Shown here piece after piece: positions 15,439 through 24,389 of a DNA stretch of 40,462 nt (its first letter is position 1; the number at the start of each line of letters is the position of its first letter). Source of the stretch: UBA2266 sp964406945. GTDB lineage: Bacteria > Planctomycetota > Phycisphaerae > Sedimentisphaerales > Anaerobacaceae. The translations under genes and the position numbers were made by a program. The notes under the pieces are model-generated. The model saw nothing but the letters and a program-made list of their open reading frames with translations. It did not search any database and was not told the origin of the DNA. Location: the NCBI GenBank assembly GCA_964406945.1, contig CAYOTO010000029.1, positions 1 to 40,462 of the forward strand. Direction: 5' to 3'.

Positions 15439-16128
15439 TCAGCGTTTGCGGCGCAGCAGAAGCCCTCCAAGGCCGAAGAGGAAAAGCGTGGCCGGTTCGG
15501 GGATTATGTGCAGATTCATGTAAGAGGCGCTGTTGTCGACAAGGTCTATACTGAAATCACTTCCGTCGGCCCATGTTCCGGTGAGCACGCCCTGACCCAA
15601 AGCACCGCCGGAGGAATTTAAGTCGAGGTTGAGTCCATACACATTGATTTCTGTCGGCTGGGTCGTGGCCAAGTGACCGTTGATTGTGCCGCCTTTCAGG
15701 TTCAATACCCCGCCGTAAACTATCACATCGTTCAAGAACCCTCCCTCAATGTTAGCTGTGCTTGAGTCTTGTATCCAGAGATCCGAGGTAAGCGCACCGC
15801 CGTATATGTTCAGCTCGCTGGTCTGTCGTGCCGCTACTACTCCCATTACAGTGCCTCCGAGTATATTCAATGTTCCGGAAGCACCGGCGCTTGCGCCCTG
15901 GAGACCTACCTGCCCGCCGCTCATGTTAACAACAGCATAATCGCGAACCGCCAGGTCCAGCATATAACCACCTGTAACAGCAACTCTTGCCGTGTCCCAC
16001 ACCCAGACATTGCCATGTTCTTCGCCCTCGCCGATCGAGCCGTCGGTGAAGAATTCGGTTATGCCGCATGCCGTGGATGCAAACGCCGCGACCAGAATAC
16101 AACCTGCTGTGATCAGTGCCCTCCTCAT
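15439..16128 (-). CDS. PEP-CTERM surface protein with short beta repeats
   Basis: 229 residues from ATG 16128; AAAGGAAGG just upstream decides this start over ATG 16146, whose first codons would overlap the binding site. A signal peptide (MRRALITAGCILVAAFAS) is followed by ~10 short beta repeats of the type LNILGGTVMG, LNIYGGALTS, ANIEGGFLND and LNLKGGTING, likely a small beta-solenoid. The C-terminus is a canonical PEP-CTERM signal: IPEPATLFLFGLGGLLLRRKR less its last residue, that is PEP, a membrane helix and a basic end. Such proteins are sorted and cleaved by exosortase and end up in the outer envelope or exopolysaccharide. No exosortase gene is in this window. Confidence 0.88.
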   Translation of the reverse strand: MRRALITAGCILVAAFASTACGITEFFTDGSIGEGEEHGNVWVWDTARVAVTGGYMLDLAVRDYAVVNMSGGQVGLQGASAGASGTLNILGGTVMGVVAARQTSELNIYGGALTSDLWIQDSSTANIEGGFLNDVIVYGGVLNLKGGTINGHLATTQPTEINVYGLNLDLNSSGGALGQGVLTGTWADGSDFSIDLVDNSASYMNLHIIPEPATLFLFGLGGLLLRRKR

Positions 16129-16186
16129 GATTGACCTTCCTTTCATTCCGAATTAGATTTTACCTTTTCCTTAACATTCCATTTTC

Positions 16187-16215
16187 ATTGTACAGTATTT
16201 ACGGTCCATGTGCAA
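16187..16215 (-). promoter_or_regulatory. Promoter of the PEP-CTERM gene
   Basis: On the minus strand: TTGCAC (16215-16210), 17-base spacer, TACAAT (16192-16187). Near-consensus; gives a leader of about 50 bases. Confidence 0.6.
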
Positions 16216-16352
16216 GATTTTAGTGACTGCCACGTATAAACTCGCACTTCGGCTGGGACACAACTGTGCATTGCCAAAGTTTCCAGCCCGAACCCATTCA
16301 ATCTGTCATAAATTACCGGTGAAGCAGTGTTGATAAGGCGGTTATTGTTTGC

Positions 16353-16381
16353 TTGAAAGTGCTTTTGTTTGGTGGTAGAAT
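16353..16381 (+). promoter_or_regulatory. Promoter of the UroD/NRAMP-like catabolic operon
   Basis: TTGAAA (16353-16358), 17-base spacer, TAGAAT (16376-16381), about 75 bases before the first gene. Near-consensus sigma-70. Between this and the divergent PEP-CTERM promoter (16216-16352) no gene or clear operator was seen. Confidence 0.6.
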
Positions 16382-16462
16382 CTTTGGTTACGGAAAATTT
16401 GTGTCGGCTCGCGGTTTGCGGGCAAGTCGGCTGTAAGTGCTAAAACAGAAAGGATTTACGAA

Positions 16463-17644
16463 ATGAAGAAGAAGACTATTCGCACCGGCATTATCGGGGC
16501 CGGTTTTGCCGCAACGTTTCATTATGCATGTCTGGAGCGGATTTTCGGGACGAACGTGGAGGTCGAGGGCGTCTATGCCAAGGACTCCGATCAGGCGGCC
16601 GAATACGCCAAAGAACGAGGCATCAAATGCTACGATAATGTGGAGGAGTTGCTCGACAAGGTGGATGTGATTCACGTCTGTACGCCGCCTGTGGCCCATG
16701 AGCCGCTGGCGATTGCGGCCCTGCAGCGAGATAAATTCGCGATTGTGGAAAAACCGCTGACCGGCTATTTCGGCGACGGCTCGGACCAGTTCAACGGCGA
16801 CACCTTCCCGAAGAAGGACGCCCTGGATCATTCGCTTGCGAGCATCGACCGGATGATCCAGGCCGAGAAGGACTCCAAAGGCCGAATTCTCTACGCCGAG
16901 AACTGGATTTACGCACCGTCCATCCAGAAAGAACGCGAAATCATCGAAAAGACCGGCGCCCAGATACTCTGGATGCACGGCGAAGAGGCGCATTCTGGTT
17001 CGCACGCCCACACATACGCGTACTGGAAATTCTCCGGCGGCGGCGTGATGATCGGCAAGGGCTGTCATCCGCTGACGGCGGCCCTGTACTTGAAGCGCGT
17101 CGAAGGCCGCGCCCGCGACGGCAAGCCCATCAAACCCAAAGCCGTCTCGGCCCGCACGCACGCCATCACCCGGCTCGAATCGTTCCGGGACGAGGGACAT
17201 ATCCGGGCCGACTATCACGATATCGACGACTTTTCGCTTATGCACGTGGTGTTCGAGGACGGCACGATAGCGGACATATTCGCCTCGGATATTATCGTCG
17301 GCGGAATTCACAACTGGATAGAAGTATCGACGAACAACCACCGGACCACCTGCAACATCAACCCCAATACGGCAATGCAGACTTACAACTGCCGCGAGGA
17401 GAATTTCGAGGACATTTACGTGGTCGAGAAGATCGGCACCAAGCAGGGCTGGTCGTGCCCCTCGCCGGATGAGGACTGGTTCACCGGTTATCCGCAGGAG
17501 ATGGAGGCGTTCTACCGCACCATCGCTTACGGCGAGCCTCTGGAGAGCACCAGCAACATCGCCGCCGACAGCATCAGTACGATCTACAGCGCCTACGTCT
17601 CGGCCGAGCAGAACGGCGCCGAAATCCCCATCAAGACCTACTGA
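16463..17644 (+). CDS. Gfo/Idh/MocA-family oxidoreductase
   Basis: 393 residues; AAAGGA is 8 bases before the ATG. Rossmann NAD(P) motif GIIGAGFAATFHY at residues 8-20, VIHVCTPPVAHEP, and the family EKP motif (VEKPLTGYF) with the catalytic Lys. The second domain has GGGVMIGKGCHPL, where the family carries a catalytic His. These enzymes oxidise or epimerise sugars, inositols or related polyols with NAD(P). First gene of a six-gene co-directional set ending at 24269, so it probably acts in the same catabolic route as the UroD-like proteins. A longer loop around residues 105-125 (GDGSDQFNGDTFPKKD) is unusual for the family. Confidence 0.9.
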   Translation: MKKKTIRTGIIGAGFAATFHYACLERIFGTNVEVEGVYAKDSDQAAEYAKERGIKCYDNVEELLDKVDVIHVCTPPVAHEPLAIAALQRDKFAIVEKPLTGYFGDGSDQFNGDTFPKKDALDHSLASIDRMIQAEKDSKGRILYAENWIYAPSIQKEREIIEKTGAQILWMHGEEAHSGSHAHTYAYWKFSGGGVMIGKGCHPLTAALYLKRVEGRARDGKPIKPKAVSARTHAITRLESFRDEGHIRADYHDIDDFSLMHVVFEDGTIADIFASDIIVGGIHNWIEVSTNNHRTTCNINPNTAMQTYNCREENFEDIYVVEKIGTKQGWSCPSPDEDWFTGYPQEMEAFYRTIAYGEPLESTSNIAADSISTIYSAYVSAEQNGAEIPIKTY

Positions 17645-17762
17645 GCCGGGACACAAGACGAAAAGCCCCGTCATGCCGGACAGCGCCCCGGCATCCAAAA
17701 ACTGAACTGTATCGCCCACTGCGACTCAACGAACGAACTACGAAATACGAGACACGAGTTAA

Positions 17763-19577
17763 ATGGAGATTCTGGGCCTACACTACGCGATCTGGATTGT
17801 CCTGGTAATCTATCTGCTGGGAATGCTCATGCTTGGCTGGTTCAGCAAGCGGCGGGCCAACAGCCAGGAGGGCTACCTGCTCGGCAATCGCGGATTCGGG
17901 TGGCTTTCGATGGTGATGCACGCCTTCGGGGCCGGGACGCACCCGGGCAACGCGGCCGGGGTGGTGGCGGCAACGGTAAAGGGCGGCGCTTCGGGGGTCT
18001 GGATTTCGTGGATGTGGCTGTTCGGAACGCCTTTTTACTGGCTGATTGCGCCGGTGGTCCGGCGGATGCGGTATCTGACCATGGCCGACTTCTACGAGAA
18101 ACGCTTCGGCAAGGCGGCGACTCTGCTGTACATAGCCGTGGCGTCCGTCGGGATGACAGTGTTTCTCGGCGGGGTGATGCTCGCGACGACGCGAACGGTC
18201 CAGGGAATGATGGGCAAGCAGGGCAGCGACGCCTGGTTCTTCGGCATACTGCTGGTCTCGACGGCGGTGTTCCTTGTTTACAGCTACTGGGGCGGTATTG
18301 TCGCGGCAATCAGGACGGACATGATTCAGGGGTTCATGATAATCGCACTGTCGTTCATCGCCATACCCGCGGCCCTGAAGCTGCCGGAGGTCAACGGCAT
18401 TTCGGGCATGCTCGAGACGCTGACGGCCCACGAGAGCGAAAATGCGTCGGTGCTGCATCTGTTCGATCCAAAGGTGTTCAGTATATGGACGGTGCTGCTG
18501 CTGAGCATAAACGCTCCGCTTACAGCCCTGGCGTTTCCGCATCTGATGAGCGTATGCGGTGCGGGCAAAACCGAGTGGCAGGGACGCATCGGGTTTACAT
18601 ACGGCAATGTGCTCAAGCGGTACTGCACTATCGGCTGGTCGCTGCTGGCGCTGGCGTGGCTGGTCTATCTGATAAACAGCGGCGAGCCGGTGAATCCGGA
18701 CACCGCATTCGGCGATGCGATACGTCTGCTGCTGCATCCGGTACTGCAGGGTATTATGCTCGCGTGCGTAATGGCGGCGGCGATGAGCAGCGGGGACGCC
18801 GTTCAGGTTACGGTGGCCGGCCTGTTTTCGCAGAATATTTACCGGGTGTATGTAAGACCCGACGCCGGCGAGGAGCAGTTGATACGCTGCACCCGGAGGG
18901 TCGGCGTGGTAATAGCGGTTCTGGCGACGGTTCTGGCGATACTGATGAGAAGCAGCGTGGTCAAGGCCCTTCTGGACTACTTCAACATACTCGGGCTTAT
19001 CGGCATCTGCACGGCGATGGGCATACTATGGCGGCGGATGAACACCGCGGGTGTCTTCGCGGCCGCGATTGCGGCTTCTGCGGTCTTTTTGGCAACGCGG
19101 TATTTCGTTTCGTGGAGCGAGCCGGAACTCGTAAGCCAGGGCCTGCTGACAGTCTCCGACGGCGTTCGGACGTGGACATCCGACGCCGGACTTTGGGCGG
19201 CATTGACCAATAAAAAATTCGCACTGATGGCGTGGAACGAAACCGGCGATGTCCCGGTGCTTGTATTTACGCGGCTGACGACAATAGCGGCTCCGCTGCT
19301 GACGGGCGTACTGGCCGGTATACTGGGCAGCCTGACGACAAAACCACCAAAGCCCGAGACAATCGACGATTTTTATAAACGCATATACACGCCAATAGGC
19401 CGGGAAGAACGACTGGCGTTGCCGCTCGATGAAGTGGTTCCGCCTTCGACCAGGTTGACGACCCGGGCCGGATTGTTCATCGTCAAGCCGTCGCGGCAGT
19501 CGATCGTCGGATTCCTGGTAACGCTGGGCGTGTGCCTCAGTGCGGTCGCCATTATGCTGGCGATTATCAAATCATAA
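17763..19577 (+). CDS. Sodium:solute symporter (SSS family)
   Basis: 604 residues with about 13 hydrophobic helices. SSS-family features: the N-terminal LLGNRGFGWLSMVMHAFGAGTHPGN run broken here into LLGNRGFG and HAFGAGTHPGN, MADFYEKRFG, and ACVMAAAMSSGDAVQV in the sodium-site helix. It imports a small organic solute, such as a sugar, organic acid or polyol, with sodium. The ~118-base gap before it contains a 6-bp hairpin (TGCCGG...CCGGCA, 17674-17693) without a T-run, so read-through from the oxidoreductase gene is expected. No clear ribosome binding site precedes ATG 17763. Confidence 0.9.
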   Translation: MEILGLHYAIWIVLVIYLLGMLMLGWFSKRRANSQEGYLLGNRGFGWLSMVMHAFGAGTHPGNAAGVVAATVKGGASGVWISWMWLFGTPFYWLIAPVVRRMRYLTMADFYEKRFGKAATLLYIAVASVGMTVFLGGVMLATTRTVQGMMGKQGSDAWFFGILLVSTAVFLVYSYWGGIVAAIRTDMIQGFMIIALSFIAIPAALKLPEVNGISGMLETLTAHESENASVLHLFDPKVFSIWTVLLLSINAPLTALAFPHLMSVCGAGKTEWQGRIGFTYGNVLKRYCTIGWSLLALAWLVYLINSGEPVNPDTAFGDAIRLLLHPVLQGIMLACVMAAAMSSGDAVQVTVAGLFSQNIYRVYVRPDAGEEQLIRCTRRVGVVIAVLATVLAILMRSSVVKALLDYFNILGLIGICTAMGILWRRMNTAGVFAAAIAASAVFLATRYFVSWSEPELVSQGLLTVSDGVRTWTSDAGLWAALTNKKFALMAWNETGDVPVLVFTRLTTIAAPLLTGVLAGILGSLTTKPPKPETIDDFYKRIYTPIGREERLALPLDEVVPPSTRLTTRAGLFIVKPSRQSIVGFLVTLGVCLSAVAIMLAIIKS

Positions 19578-19585
19578 ACTCAGAC

Positions 19586-20491
19586 ATGGGTGCACAGCCG
19601 AACCACAGCAACAGATCCGCGAGAACAGGCCTTATCGGCCTTGGTCTGCTCGGTTCGGCTATTGCCGAGAATCTCATCGCGGCCGGGTTCGAGCCGGTGG
19701 GTTTCGACATCGACGACGAAAGATGCCAAAACCTGCGGAGCCTCGGGGGCCGCGTTGCGGGTTGCCCCGCTGAAGCCGCCGACGGAACCGACCGCGTAGT
19801 ATTGTGCCTGCCCGATTCAAAGGTTGTCAAAGAGGTTGTCGAAGGACCGGACGGAATCTTGAGCGCCAAAGCACCGCCGGACTACATTATCGATACCACA
19901 ACCGGCGACCCCGACGATACGATTCTGTTGGCTGATCTGTTGGAAAGTCGCGGCGTGGCTTTGCTCGATGCGGCGGTTTCCGGTTCCAGCGAGCAGCTTC
20001 GGCGGCGTCGAGCGGTGATCATAGCCGGCGGTCGTAAAGAGACTTACGAATCCTGCCTGGACTTACTCGATGCTTTGAGCGAAAGGGTCTTCTACATGGG
20101 CCCATCCGGCAGCGGGGCAAAGGCCAAACTGGCGAGCAACCTTGTTCTGGGCCTTAACCGGCTGGCGCTGGCCGAGGGGCTGGTATTCGCCGAAAAGCTC
20201 GGCCTGGACGTTTCGGCGTTTCTGACTGTGCTCGAGACAACCCCGGCCTACTCGGCGGTCATGGATACGAAGGGCCGCAAAATGCTCGATGGCGATTTTG
20301 AACCGCAGGCCCGCCTCCGCCAGCATCGCAAGGACGTCGCGCTGGTCCTCAAGCAGGCCGAGGCCGCCGGGCAGGATTTGCCCGCATCGAAGCTGCACCT
20401 GCAAATACTCGACTCGGCAATCGCCTCCGGCGACGGCGAGTTGGACAACAGCGCCGTAATTAAGGAACTCCGTCGAAAACAGAAGGAATAG
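19586..20491 (+). CDS. 3-hydroxyisobutyrate-dehydrogenase-family oxidoreductase
   Basis: 301 residues from ATG 19586, 8 bases after the symporter stop; the open frame extends further upstream but would overlap the symporter gene. Rossmann motif GLIGLGLLGSAIAENL, then GFDIDD, where the acidic residue after strand 2 suggests NAD rather than NADP. AAVSGSSEQ is the substrate loop and GSGAKAKLASNL carries the family catalytic Lys. Family members oxidise beta-hydroxyacids (3-hydroxyisobutyrate, tartronate, hydroxymethyl compounds). It follows the symporter and precedes UroD-like genes in an operon; its substrate is probably an intermediate of that route. Confidence 0.9.
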   Translation: MGAQPNHSNRSARTGLIGLGLLGSAIAENLIAAGFEPVGFDIDDERCQNLRSLGGRVAGCPAEAADGTDRVVLCLPDSKVVKEVVEGPDGILSAKAPPDYIIDTTTGDPDDTILLADLLESRGVALLDAAVSGSSEQLRRRRAVIIAGGRKETYESCLDLLDALSERVFYMGPSGSGAKAKLASNLVLGLNRLALAEGLVFAEKLGLDVSAFLTVLETTPAYSAVMDTKGRKMLDGDFEPQARLRQHRKDVALVLKQAEAAGQDLPASKLHLQILDSAIASGDGELDNSAVIKELRRKQKE

Positions 20492-20494
20492 CCA

Positions 20495-21469
20495 ATGCAG
20501 TTTTGCCCGTCAATTTACGAACATGCCGCCAGGGTTCTGAACATGAGCCCGTGGGAGGTTTCGCGCCGCGGCGATCTGATAGTCGCTGCTCACGTCAGGG
20601 CCTACGAGATGTATCGGCATCGCCCGATCGTGGTGGGTATCGATATTTACAATCTGGAAGCCGAAGCCTACGGTGCGACCGTCGATGAGCCCTCGGCCAA
20701 CGGCATCCCCGCCATTCACAAGCATCCGTTCTCGACTACCGCCGAGCTTCTCAAACTCGAGCCGTTCGACCCTGCCTCAGCCGGCAGAATCGGAATGATT
20801 ATCGGATGTGCGAAGGAAATTGCACGAAAATGCCCGGATGCGGAGGTAAGAGTCCCGCTGGCCGGTCCGTTTTCGGTCGCTACGAATCTGATGGGTTTCG
20901 AGAACCTGCTGAGCGAGATAATAACCGATCCGGACTCGGTTGCCCGGGCGCTGAACCATCTGATCGAGGGCCAGACACGGTTCTGCCGGCAAATAAAGGC
21001 CAACGACCTTGACATTGCGTTTTTCGAATCCGCCGCCGCCCCGCCGCTGCTTAGCCCGGCGCAGTTTCGCAAGATAGAGCTGCCGGCGCTCCAGAGCATC
21101 ATGCAGAGAACCGCCGCGATTGTAGGCCACGCAGTGCCGTGTATTATCGGAGGTGACACATACCCGATTCTGGACGCTATTCTGGAGACCGGGACCGGAT
21201 ACGTGTGCTGTCCGCTGGCGACCGATCAGGCGGCGTTTATGCGAAAAATGCGGGATATGCCGGATGTAACGGTGCGTATCAACATGGATCCGGGCCCTCT
21301 TGCGTCAAAAAACTTCCGGCCGGTGCAAAACGAAGTTGACAGAGTAATAGCCCTTGCAGACAATAGGCCGAATATCTGCCTGGGTACGGGCTGTCTTCCC
21401 TACGAGGCGGACCCCGAAACGGTGATCAAGGCAAGAGAGTACATCCAGGCGGCAACCGCGCAGCAGTAA
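20495..21469 (+). CDS. UroD-like (MtaA/CmuA-type) protein 1, putative methyltransferase
   Basis: 324 residues; AAGGAA lies 6 bases before the ATG, 3 bases after the previous stop. It has the uroporphyrinogen-decarboxylase TIM-barrel fold (COG0407): PLAGPFSVATNLMG, VGHAVPCIIGGDTYPILD, INMDPGPL and LGTGCLPYEADPET. The RQAGRY motif and catalytic Asp context of true haem-pathway UroD are missing. Such relatives include corrinoid methyltransferases (MtaA, MtbA, CmuA), whose zinc is held by HxC...C. Here a His (GHAVPC), the Cys four residues on, and a Cys in GTGC sit at equivalent places, with altered spacing. Inference: transmethylase or C1-transfer enzyme; no corrinoid protein gene is in the window. 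Confidence 0.8.
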   Translation: MQFCPSIYEHAARVLNMSPWEVSRRGDLIVAAHVRAYEMYRHRPIVVGIDIYNLEAEAYGATVDEPSANGIPAIHKHPFSTTAELLKLEPFDPASAGRIGMIIGCAKEIARKCPDAEVRVPLAGPFSVATNLMGFENLLSEIITDPDSVARALNHLIEGQTRFCRQIKANDLDIAFFESAAAPPLLSPAQFRKIELPALQSIMQRTAAIVGHAVPCIIGGDTYPILDAILETGTGYVCCPLATDQAAFMRKMRDMPDVTVRINMDPGPLASKNFRPVQNEVDRVIALADNRPNICLGTGCLPYEADPETVIKAREYIQAATAQQ

Positions 21470-21492
21470 AACTGTAAAACAGGAGACCACAA

Positions 21493-23247
21493 ATGGCAGC
21501 AGACAACGCCGGACCACAAGAAGAGCGGGTCATGCATATGAACCCGGAGATCGAAGCGGATCGCCAACTCATACTCGACTCCCAGAAAAAGGGCCGGGCA
21601 GCACTTTTCAAGACATTCGTAAAGCTTTCAGGACCGGGCTGGCTGCAGAGCGGAATTACGCTCGGCGGCGGATCGCTTTCATCCAGCCTGTACCTCGGCG
21701 TGCTGGTGGGGTTCTCGTTCATGTGGCTTCAGCCGCTGGCGATGATCCTCGGCGTCATCATGCTCAGCGCGATAGCTTACGTTACGCTTTCGACCGGCAA
21801 ACGGCCGCTGGGCGGCATAAATCAGCACGTAAGTCCGGTCCTGGGCTGGGGCTGGCTGCTGGCTTCCATGATGGCGAACCTGGTATGGTCGCTGCCGCAG
21901 TTTGCACTTGGAACCGCGGCAATCAGGCAGAACATACTGCCCGGTGTGCTCGGACCCTTGTCGGGCATGGGCGAAGTTCAGAGTAAAATGATTGCCGGCG
22001 GGGTTTTCCTGGCACTCTGTCTTACGGTTACACTGACCTACGGCGCCGGCGGAAAAGGCGTTAAGATATTCGAGATACTGATCAAGACAATCGTCAGCAT
22101 GATCGTGCTGTGCTTCATCGGCGTGGTAGTAAAATTAAGCTTCCAGGGTCAGATCGACTGGGGGCGCATCCTGAGCGGGTTCATTCCCGATCTGTCGCTG
22201 TTCGTCAAGCCGACAAAAGACATAATGCCGCACATCCAGAAGGTCGGCGGAGAGTTTCAGTCCTACTGGAGGGATATGATCGTCGGCCAGCAGCGCGATG
22301 TTATGATCAGCGCCGCGGCCACCGCAGTTGGAATCAACATGACCTTCCTGCTGCCCTATTCGATGCTTCGAAAGGGCTGGGATAAGGTATTCAGAGGCCT
22401 GGCGATTTTCGACCTCTCGACCGGCTTGTTCATTCCCTTCATGCTGGCAACCGCGTGTGTGGTTATCGCTTCGAGCAGTCAGTTCCACGGCGTGCCCGCC
22501 GAGGGCTTTGTCGCCGCCGAACCCGGTGCAGAGGTAACCAAAGAGCCGGCGGAAAACCTCGTGGGCCCATACAATGGCATGCTCAAAGACAGACTTATCT
22601 ATGAAATAGGCCAGGAAGAATTCGATAATCTCACGCCCGAGCAGCAGCAAGCCCGGACCGAGGCTCTGCCGTGGGCGGATAAGAGAATGGCTGCGATTCT
22701 GGTCAAACGCGACGCGTTCAACCTGGCCGAGACGCTGGCCCCGCTGACGGGCGAGAAGGTTGCTCAGTACGTATTCGGGCTGGGCGTGATGGGTATGGCC
22801 ATGAGCGCCGCGACGATGCTTATGACAATCAACGGGCTGTGCTTCTGTGAGCTGCTCAACAGGCCGGCGAGGGGCTGGACCCAGCGGATAGGTACGCTTA
22901 TGGTCGCGGTCGGCGCGCTTGGGCCGTTCTTCTGGAAGGACGCAGCGCCCTATCTTGCCGTTCCGACCTCTGTGTTCGCGATGATGCTCCTGCCGATTGC
23001 TTATTTCGCGTTCTTCTTCCTGATGAACCAGCGCAAATACCTCGGCGATGCCATGCCGCGGGGAGGCAGACGCGTACTCTGGAACACGCTGATGGCGATA
23101 GCCGCCGGCGCAGCGGCATTCGGAAGCGTCTGGAGCCTGTGGGATAAGCTCGGATGGCTGGGAATCTTCCTGCTGCTGGGCTTCATAGCTCTGTGCCTGG
23201 TTGTTCACTACATTCGAAAAGTATACGGTAAGGCCCCTGCAGCATGA
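21493..23247 (+). CDS. NRAMP-like membrane transporter lacking the usual metal ligands
   Basis: 584 residues; AGGAG lies 8 bases before the ATG. About 11-12 membrane helices. The start of the membrane part (KLSGPGWLQSGITLGGGSLSSSLYLG broken as GPGWLQSGITLGGG and SLYLGVLVGFSFMW) aligns in kind with NRAMP helix 1, where metal transporters have DPGN; here the place reads LGGG. Helix 6, which carries MPH in NRAMPs, reads NMTFLLPYSML. So Asp, Asn and Met ligands for Mn/Fe are replaced. A ~75-residue soluble insertion (VPAEGFVAAEPGAE onward) lies between helices ~7 and 8. The gene overlaps the next UroD-like gene by ATGA. Inference: it moves a substrate of this pathway other than a transition metal. 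Confidence 0.75.
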   Translation: MAADNAGPQEERVMHMNPEIEADRQLILDSQKKGRAALFKTFVKLSGPGWLQSGITLGGGSLSSSLYLGVLVGFSFMWLQPLAMILGVIMLSAIAYVTLSTGKRPLGGINQHVSPVLGWGWLLASMMANLVWSLPQFALGTAAIRQNILPGVLGPLSGMGEVQSKMIAGGVFLALCLTVTLTYGAGGKGVKIFEILIKTIVSMIVLCFIGVVVKLSFQGQIDWGRILSGFIPDLSLFVKPTKDIMPHIQKVGGEFQSYWRDMIVGQQRDVMISAAATAVGINMTFLLPYSMLRKGWDKVFRGLAIFDLSTGLFIPFMLATACVVIASSSQFHGVPAEGFVAAEPGAEVTKEPAENLVGPYNGMLKDRLIYEIGQEEFDNLTPEQQQARTEALPWADKRMAAILVKRDAFNLAETLAPLTGEKVAQYVFGLGVMGMAMSAATMLMTINGLCFCELLNRPARGWTQRIGTLMVAVGALGPFFWKDAAPYLAVPTSVFAMMLLPIAYFAFFFLMNQRKYLGDAMPRGGRRVLWNTLMAIAAGAAAFGSVWSLWDKLGWLGIFLLLGFIALCLVVHYIRKVYGKAPAA

Positions 23248-24269
23248 CTCCCGAGCAATTTGAGAAGTTAAAAGCGGTTCTAGACGGTGAAGTGTTCGAT
23301 CCGATGCCGGTCGGTTTTATAATCGACAGCCCCTGGCTGCCCGGCTGGGCCGGCATCTCGATCATGGATTATTACGCATCGGAGAAGCTCTGGCTGGAGG
23401 CCAACTTCAAGGCCATCGAGACCTTCGAAGACTGTATGTTCCTGCCGGGGTTCTGGTCCGAGTATGGAATGTGCACCGAGCCCTCGGCATTCGGGGCGAA
23501 AAGCATCTGGCAGGAGAACGAATTTCCACACGCCGACAAGGTTATCACCTCGGCAGAGCAGATCGATTCGCTTACCAGGCCCAATCCGAAGACCGACGGG
23601 CTGCTTCCGTTCGTGCTCAAGCGGCTGCAACTGACCAGGCCGGATATTGAGACGGCCGGACACCAGATTAAATTCGCGGTGGCCCGCGGACCGTTGAATA
23701 TCGCGTCGTTCATGATGGGAACGACCGAGTTCCTCATGGCGCTTAAGACCGACGCCGACAGGGCCGGCAAACTGGTGAAGTTAATTACCGATTTTACGGT
23801 CGACTGGCTGCGGCTGCAGAAGGAGATGTTCCCCACTATCGACGGCATTCTCGTACTCGACGATATCGTTGGTTTTTGCGGCAAAGACGATTTCGAGCAG
23901 TTCGCCCTGCCGAATCTGACCACAATCTACGAATCTTTCGATGCGGCGGTGAAGTTCTTCCATAACGACGCCGCCGGGCTGGTCTGTGCGCCTTATTTGA
24001 GCCAAATCGGCATAAACCTGTTCAATTTCAGCCATCAGCACGGCCTGGCCGAGATGAAGGAATTGACAGGCCCCGAGGTAACGCTGCTGGGCAATATCGC
24101 CCCCCGCGATGTGCTTGCGGGCGGAACGGCCGATGAGGTTAGCCAGGCTGTCAAAGACGCGATTCAGTCGGTTCAGGACCGCAGCCGCATCATCCTCTCA
24201 GCCGGGGGAGGAATGCCGCCGGATGTGCCCAGCGAAAATATCCGCGCATTTCTGGATGCCGTTAGTTAA
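23244..24269 (+). CDS. UroD-like protein 2, translationally coupled to the transporter
   Basis: 341 residues; ATG overlaps the transporter stop (ATGA, 23244-23247). UroD-type TIM barrel: VARGPLNIASFMMG, KFFHNDAAG, LLGNIAPRDVLAGG and SAGGGMPPDVPSENIRAF at the C-terminus. It lacks RQAGRY of haem-pathway UroD. Compared with the first UroD-like protein, the His is followed by ND, not Cys, and the C-terminal GTGC is GGG, so the zinc site of MtaA-type enzymes cannot form in the standard way. Trp-rich N-terminal segment (PWLPGWAGISIMDYYASEKLW). Likely a distinct functional subtype; the two may catalyse different steps or form a heteromer. Confidence 0.8.
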   Translation: MTPEQFEKLKAVLDGEVFDPMPVGFIIDSPWLPGWAGISIMDYYASEKLWLEANFKAIETFEDCMFLPGFWSEYGMCTEPSAFGAKSIWQENEFPHADKVITSAEQIDSLTRPNPKTDGLLPFVLKRLQLTRPDIETAGHQIKFAVARGPLNIASFMMGTTEFLMALKTDADRAGKLVKLITDFTVDWLRLQKEMFPTIDGILVLDDIVGFCGKDDFEQFALPNLTTIYESFDAAVKFFHNDAAGLVCAPYLSQIGINLFNFSHQHGLAEMKELTGPEVTLLGNIAPRDVLAGGTADEVSQAVKDAIQSVQDRSRIILSAGGGMPPDVPSENIRAFLDAVS

Positions 24270-24389
24270 GGAAGCCAAAAAAGGCGGGCCGGTACAGATC
24301 AGGTCAGCCACAACGAAAACAGGACGCCGAAGCGCCCTGTACGTTCTCTGCAATTGCAATCCGAAGATTCTGAGCTTTGTCGCTGCCGG

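Noticed and set aside
16388..17719. 443-codon minus-strand frame opposite the Gfo/Idh/MocA gene
   Set aside because: Shadow of a gene with clear Rossmann and EKP motifs; no protein family resemblance.
20495..24269. Haem biosynthesis (true uroporphyrinogen decarboxylase)
   Set aside because: Both proteins lack the RQAGRY motif and its active-site context, and no other haem gene is present.
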